From OAS926 sp035503715 (lineage in GTDB: Bacteria; Pseudomonadota; Alphaproteobacteria; Rhizobiales; Rhizobiaceae): a DNA stretch of 16,281 nt. The position numbers were made by a program, and so were the translations under genes. Below the pieces are notes generated by a model that did not search any database, was not told the DNA's origin, and was given only the letters and a program-made list of their open reading frames with translations. The stretch lies in assembly GCA_035503715.1 (NCBI GenBank), contig DATJTE010000235.1:1-16281 (forward strand). The letters run 5' to 3'. Positions 14,167-16,281 of the stretch are shown one piece after another (within the stretch, counting starts at the first letter, position 1; every line of letters begins with the position of its first letter).

Positions 14167-14744
14167 CGGACTTCATCCATCTGCTTGTCGAGCGATATGG
14201 CCTGATCGCGGTCTTCGCCGGCTGCATCGCGGAAGGCGAAAGCATTGCGCTGCTGGCCGGTTTCTTTGCGCATCAGCATCTCTTTGCCCCCTGGGCGGCG
14301 TTCGGAGCGACCTTCCTCGGCGCCTTTGTCGGCGACGTCTTTTTCTTTCTCGCCGGGCGGCGGCTGTCAGAGCGGCCTTTCGTCGAGAAGATCAAGCACA
14401 GGCCGGGCTTCTCTCACGCTTTGCGGCTCGCCAACACCTATCCGAAATCCTTCGTGATCCTGAACCGCTATGCCTATGGCATGCGCCTGGTCGGTGCGGT
14501 GGCGACCGGCTTTACGAACCTCAACTGGACGACGTTCATCGCCCTCAATGCGGTGTCGTCGCTGATCTGGTCGGCGCTGTTCTTCGGCGTCGGTTACGTC
14601 TTTGGCCTCGGCGCCGAACAGATCATCGGCGCCGAGCTGGAAAAACACGAGCGCCTGCTGGTCGGCCTGGCTCTCGGCCTGGCGGTCGCGATTATCGCTG
14701 CACTGATCGCCCACCGCCTCGCCAAGCGCGAAACCCGCGACTGA
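14163..14744 (+). CDS. DedA family (SNARE-associated/VTT domain) membrane protein
   Basis: A 193-residue inner-membrane protein of the DedA family; several members act as flippases recycling polyprenyl-phosphate or phosphatidylethanolamine carriers and affect envelope integrity and drug resistance. Visible features are the early re-entrant hydrophobic segment with an acidic residue (CIAEGESIALLAGF, Glu near residue 24), the glycine-rich stretch FLGAFVGDVFFFLAGRRL, and the family motif around NRYAYGMRLVGAVATG (about 102-117) with conserved Arg. Two hydrophobic segments follow, the last near residues 163-182. The start ATG at 14163 overlaps the stop of the upstream 19-codon ORF, and translation may depend on it. 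The stop codon abuts the stop of the hemerythrin gene on the other strand. The exact substrate is not readable here. Confidence 0.9.
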   Translation: MTDFIHLLVERYGLIAVFAGCIAEGESIALLAGFFAHQHLFAPWAAFGATFLGAFVGDVFFFLAGRRLSERPFVEKIKHRPGFSHALRLANTYPKSFVILNRYAYGMRLVGAVATGFTNLNWTTFIALNAVSSLIWSALFFGVGYVFGLGAEQIIGAELEKHERLLVGLALGLAVAIIAALIAHRLAKRETRD

Positions 14745-15335
14745 TCAGCCGATGCCGAGCCCGCGGTCGCCGCGCTCGAGGATCAGCGGGATGATCAGAT
14801 CTTCCTCGTCCTCGAGATGCCGTGTCAGCATGGCGATCAGGCGCGTGTTCTCGTCGGCATAGGCGTCGGCGGCAAAACGCTGCTTGTCCTCGTTTTCCTG
14901 CAGCGCGCGCAGGAAGCCGTTCGCGCTCTCCGCGTTTCGCTCCAGGCCTTCATGGATCATGTGGTGATCGGAATCGAGAATGTCGAAGCCGCGTTTCAGT
15001 CGCTTCTCGGCCTCCGCGAAGACCGGGAAATAGTGCTGGTCCTCAACATTGTGGTGGCCATCGAGATTGCCGAGGAAAAAATTTAGGCGCGGCGCGAAGA
15101 AACGCGCGAACTGCTGCGCATCGCTGCGCCCCTCGCGATAGTCGGTTATGGCGCCGGTCAGCATGCCGCCGAGCTCGCGGAACATGTCGTGGCGCTGCAG
15201 CCACATATTGGCCATGCCGTGGATGTTGTCGTGCGCCTGCCAGTCCTCGCGCGGATATCTCTCCGCAAGGAACCGCAGATCGGCCGGCAGGCCGGTGCGG
15301 CGCTCGAGGTGCAATTCTTCAGGGGTGATGATCAT
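14745..15335 (-). CDS. Hemerythrin HHE-domain protein
   Basis: A 196-residue all-helical cytoplasmic protein with the hemerythrin-like cation-binding domain, expected to bind a di-iron centre and to sense or carry O2 or NO or handle iron/oxidative stress. Candidate ligands are His and acidic residues in AHDNIHGM, LQRHDMF, DGHHNVEDQHYFPVF, SDHHMIHEGLE and LTRHLEDEEDLIIP, the H-x-x-x-E/D pattern of the family. The start is ATG 15335, with AAGGA at suitable spacing; the frame is open 24 codons further upstream into the end of dgkA, which I regard as shadow. It begins 40 bp after the dgkA stop on the same strand and is likely co-transcribed. Its stop codon touches that of convergent dedA. Confidence 0.9.
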   Translation of the reverse strand: MIITPEELHLERRTGLPADLRFLAERYPREDWQAHDNIHGMANMWLQRHDMFRELGGMLTGAITDYREGRSDAQQFARFFAPRLNFFLGNLDGHHNVEDQHYFPVFAEAEKRLKRGFDILDSDHHMIHEGLERNAESANGFLRALQENEDKQRFAADAYADENTRLIAMLTRHLEDEEDLIIPLILERGDRGLGIG

Positions 15336-15375
15336 GCCAGTATCCTTTGGTAACTGGCATATAGGTGTGGCTTCG

Positions 15376-15735
15376 CTAGACCGCCACTCCGCTGATGCGC
15401 TCGACAATCGCGAACAGCCAGATACCGGCGGTGATGATCAGCGAGAGCAGCACGGCCAGCGAGCCGCAATCCTTGGCGAGCTGGATGTCGATGTTGAACT
15501 CGCGCGAAACCGCGTCACAGGCTGCCTCGATGCCGGTATTCAGCACCTCGACCATGATGAGAAACAGGATCGCACCGATCAGCAGCGCGTAACCGCGCCA
15601 GCTTGTCGCGATAAACCAGCCGATCGGCAGCGAAAGCGCCAGCACGGCCAGTTCCTGCTGGAACGCCTTTTCGTGGCCGGCCAGCCAGCGGAATGCTCGG
15701 ACCGAATTGAAAAACGCATCGAGAAGCCGCTTCAT
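15376..15735 (-). CDS. dgkA: Diacylglycerol kinase (DgkA type)
   Basis: A 119-residue integral membrane enzyme that phosphorylates diacylglycerol to phosphatidic acid with ATP, recycling diacylglycerol released during membrane-derived glucan and phospholipid turnover. The length is close to E. coli DgkA (about 120). The short amphipathic N-terminus (KRLLDAFFNSVRAFRWL) is followed by three hydrophobic segments. The family signature lies between the second and third: EVLNTGIEAACD with catalytic Glu and Asn, then AKDCGSLAVLLSL. I chose ATG 15735 over an in-frame GTG at 15762 because it gives the family's usual N-terminus. It is upstream of the hemerythrin gene and 82 bp downstream of the GFA-family gene, with an 18-bp palindrome in between. 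Confidence 0.93.
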   Translation of the reverse strand: MKRLLDAFFNSVRAFRWLAGHEKAFQQELAVLALSLPIGWFIATSWRGYALLIGAILFLIMVEVLNTGIEAACDAVSREFNIDIQLAKDCGSLAVLLSLIITAGIWLFAIVERISGVAV

Positions 15736-15770
15736 GCGGTGGAGTCCCCGTGAGACCGGCACGGTTTAGC

Positions 15771-15788
15771 GCGAAACGACCGTTTCGC
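15771..15788. repeat. 18-bp perfect palindrome upstream of dgkA
   Basis: GCGAAACG-AC-CGTTTCGC is perfect over eight bases per arm. It lies 35 bp before the dgkA start and 29 bp after the GFA-family gene stop. As RNA it folds with a 7-bp stem and 4-nt loop but has no U-tract, so it could be a weak terminator, an mRNA stabiliser, or a repressor operator for dgkA and the hemerythrin gene. Confidence 0.5.
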
Positions 15789-15817
15789 AACAGCCACTGT
15801 GCGGCTCCACCGAGCGG

Positions 15818-16210
15818 CTAGCTGGTCGCAAGCTGGGGCAGATCGTCGTTGATCTCGTAATAGTCGCCCTTCTCGGCGACGAAGATGTGCCTCAGTCCAG
15901 CAAGCCCGCTGGGCCGCTCGAACGAGCCGGCCATGATCGATGTACGGTCACCGCCCTCCGGCCGCCAGAACAGTAGCGAGCCGCAGGTCTTGCAGAAACC
16001 GCGCTTGGCGTCGGGCGAAGCGGCATACCATGACAGGTTTTCGTCACCTTCGATCATCAGATCACGGGTGGCGGACTGCGTCGCGGCAACGACGTGGCCG
16101 GTCTGCTTGCGGCATTGCGAGCAGTGGCAATAGATGACGCCGCGCAATGGGCCGGTGGTCGTGAAGCGGACGGCGCCGCACAGGCACGATCCGGAATGCG
16201 TCTCAGCCAT
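15818..16210 (-). CDS. GFA family (glutathione-dependent formaldehyde-activating-like) zinc protein
   Basis: A 130-residue protein with the CENP-V/GFA fold. The zinc-binding cysteines are complete: CLCGAVRF near the N-terminus, CHCSQCRKQTG, and FCKTCGSLLFW in the second half. The founding member speeds addition of glutathione to formaldehyde, but most GFA proteins have no proven function, so no reaction should be assumed. The start is ATG 16210, five bases after AGGAG; the frame is open 14 codons further upstream without a better site. No other formaldehyde genes are visible. The gene reads toward dgkA. Confidence 0.9.
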   Translation of the reverse strand: MAETHSGSCLCGAVRFTTTGPLRGVIYCHCSQCRKQTGHVVAATQSATRDLMIEGDENLSWYAASPDAKRGFCKTCGSLLFWRPEGGDRTSIMAGSFERPSGLAGLRHIFVAEKGDYYEINDDLPQLATS

Positions 16211-16281
16211 GTCTTCTCCTCTCCAGCGCATTGCCATCGCGCCAGCCGGCAAACCATCGCGTAGTTTTCAACGCTGCGATC
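16211..16281. other. Right-hand end without recognisable feature
   Basis: These 71 bases lie upstream of the GFA-family gene. They contain its AGGAG ribosome site but I see no promoter close to consensus, no hairpin and no gene; the region is cut by the window edge. Confidence 0.3.

Noticed and set aside
15736..15762. GTG start that would lengthen DgkA by nine residues
   Set aside because: No ribosome site before it, and the family normally begins at the amphipathic helix that follows ATG 15735.
1..16281. Mobile elements, CRISPR arrays, tRNA or rRNA genes
   Set aside because: No transposase, integrase, terminal repeats, regularly spaced repeats or tRNA-like cloverleaf sequences were noticed on either strand.

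Overview
The window looks like chromosomal DNA of a high-GC alphaproteobacterium in the order Rhizobiales, most likely Mesorhizobium, Aminobacter or a close relative (Phyllobacteriaceae). This rests on protein character: a malic enzyme fused to a phosphotransacetylase-like domain, a short glutamyl-tRNA synthetase of the kind rhizobia carry as a second copy, a DUF2865 secreted protein, and a promoter that fits the rhizobial RpoD pattern CTTGAC-N17-CTATAT. I see no mobile elements, phage genes, CRISPR arrays, rRNA or tRNA genes. Most genes are housekeeping or general accessory genes in a dense layout.

Layout. Positions 1-2402 hold the edge of a surface-polysaccharide region: a family 2 glycosyltransferase (+) converging on an O-antigen ligase/polymerase-like membrane protein (-), with overlapping 3' ends. 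A 165-bp divergent spacer leads to the malic enzyme gene maeB (+), followed by a secreted DUF2865 protein (+). The latter's 3' end overlaps that of gltX (-) by 83 bp. Upstream of gltX on the minus strand are an ABC exporter half-transporter and an MFS transporter. A short plus-strand hypothetical gene (10962-11222) then converges on a GNAT acetyltransferase gene, which lies just downstream of nadE (glutamine-dependent NAD+ synthetase). Next is a cysteine-free relative of 3-methyladenine DNA glycosylase I (-), divergent from a DedA-family membrane protein (+). The window closes with three minus-strand genes: GFA-family protein, then dgkA, then a hemerythrin-domain protein.

Most noteworthy signals. 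(1) The ABC exporter gene has a 246-nt leader built like an attenuator. A near-consensus promoter is followed by an 18-codon ORF with a perfect Shine-Dalgarno sequence, then four short segments that can pair as 1:2, 2:3, 3:4 or 1:4, the last hairpin ending 8 nt before the exporter start codon. I know of no description of this leader. The organisation recalls leader-peptide control of bacterial drug exporters such as bmrB-bmrCD of Bacillus. (2) The dedA gene is preceded by a 19-codon ORF with its own Shine-Dalgarno sequence, whose stop codon overlaps the dedA start (ATGA), suggesting translational coupling. (3) A perfect 7-bp inverted repeat fills the space between the -35 and -10 of the glycosylase-like gene and may be an operator. 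(4) That glycosylase-like protein lacks the zinc-binding residues of classical Tag. Several other perfect inverted repeats sit at gene junctions.

All calls come from reading the sequence and recognising families. No database search or folding calculation was run.
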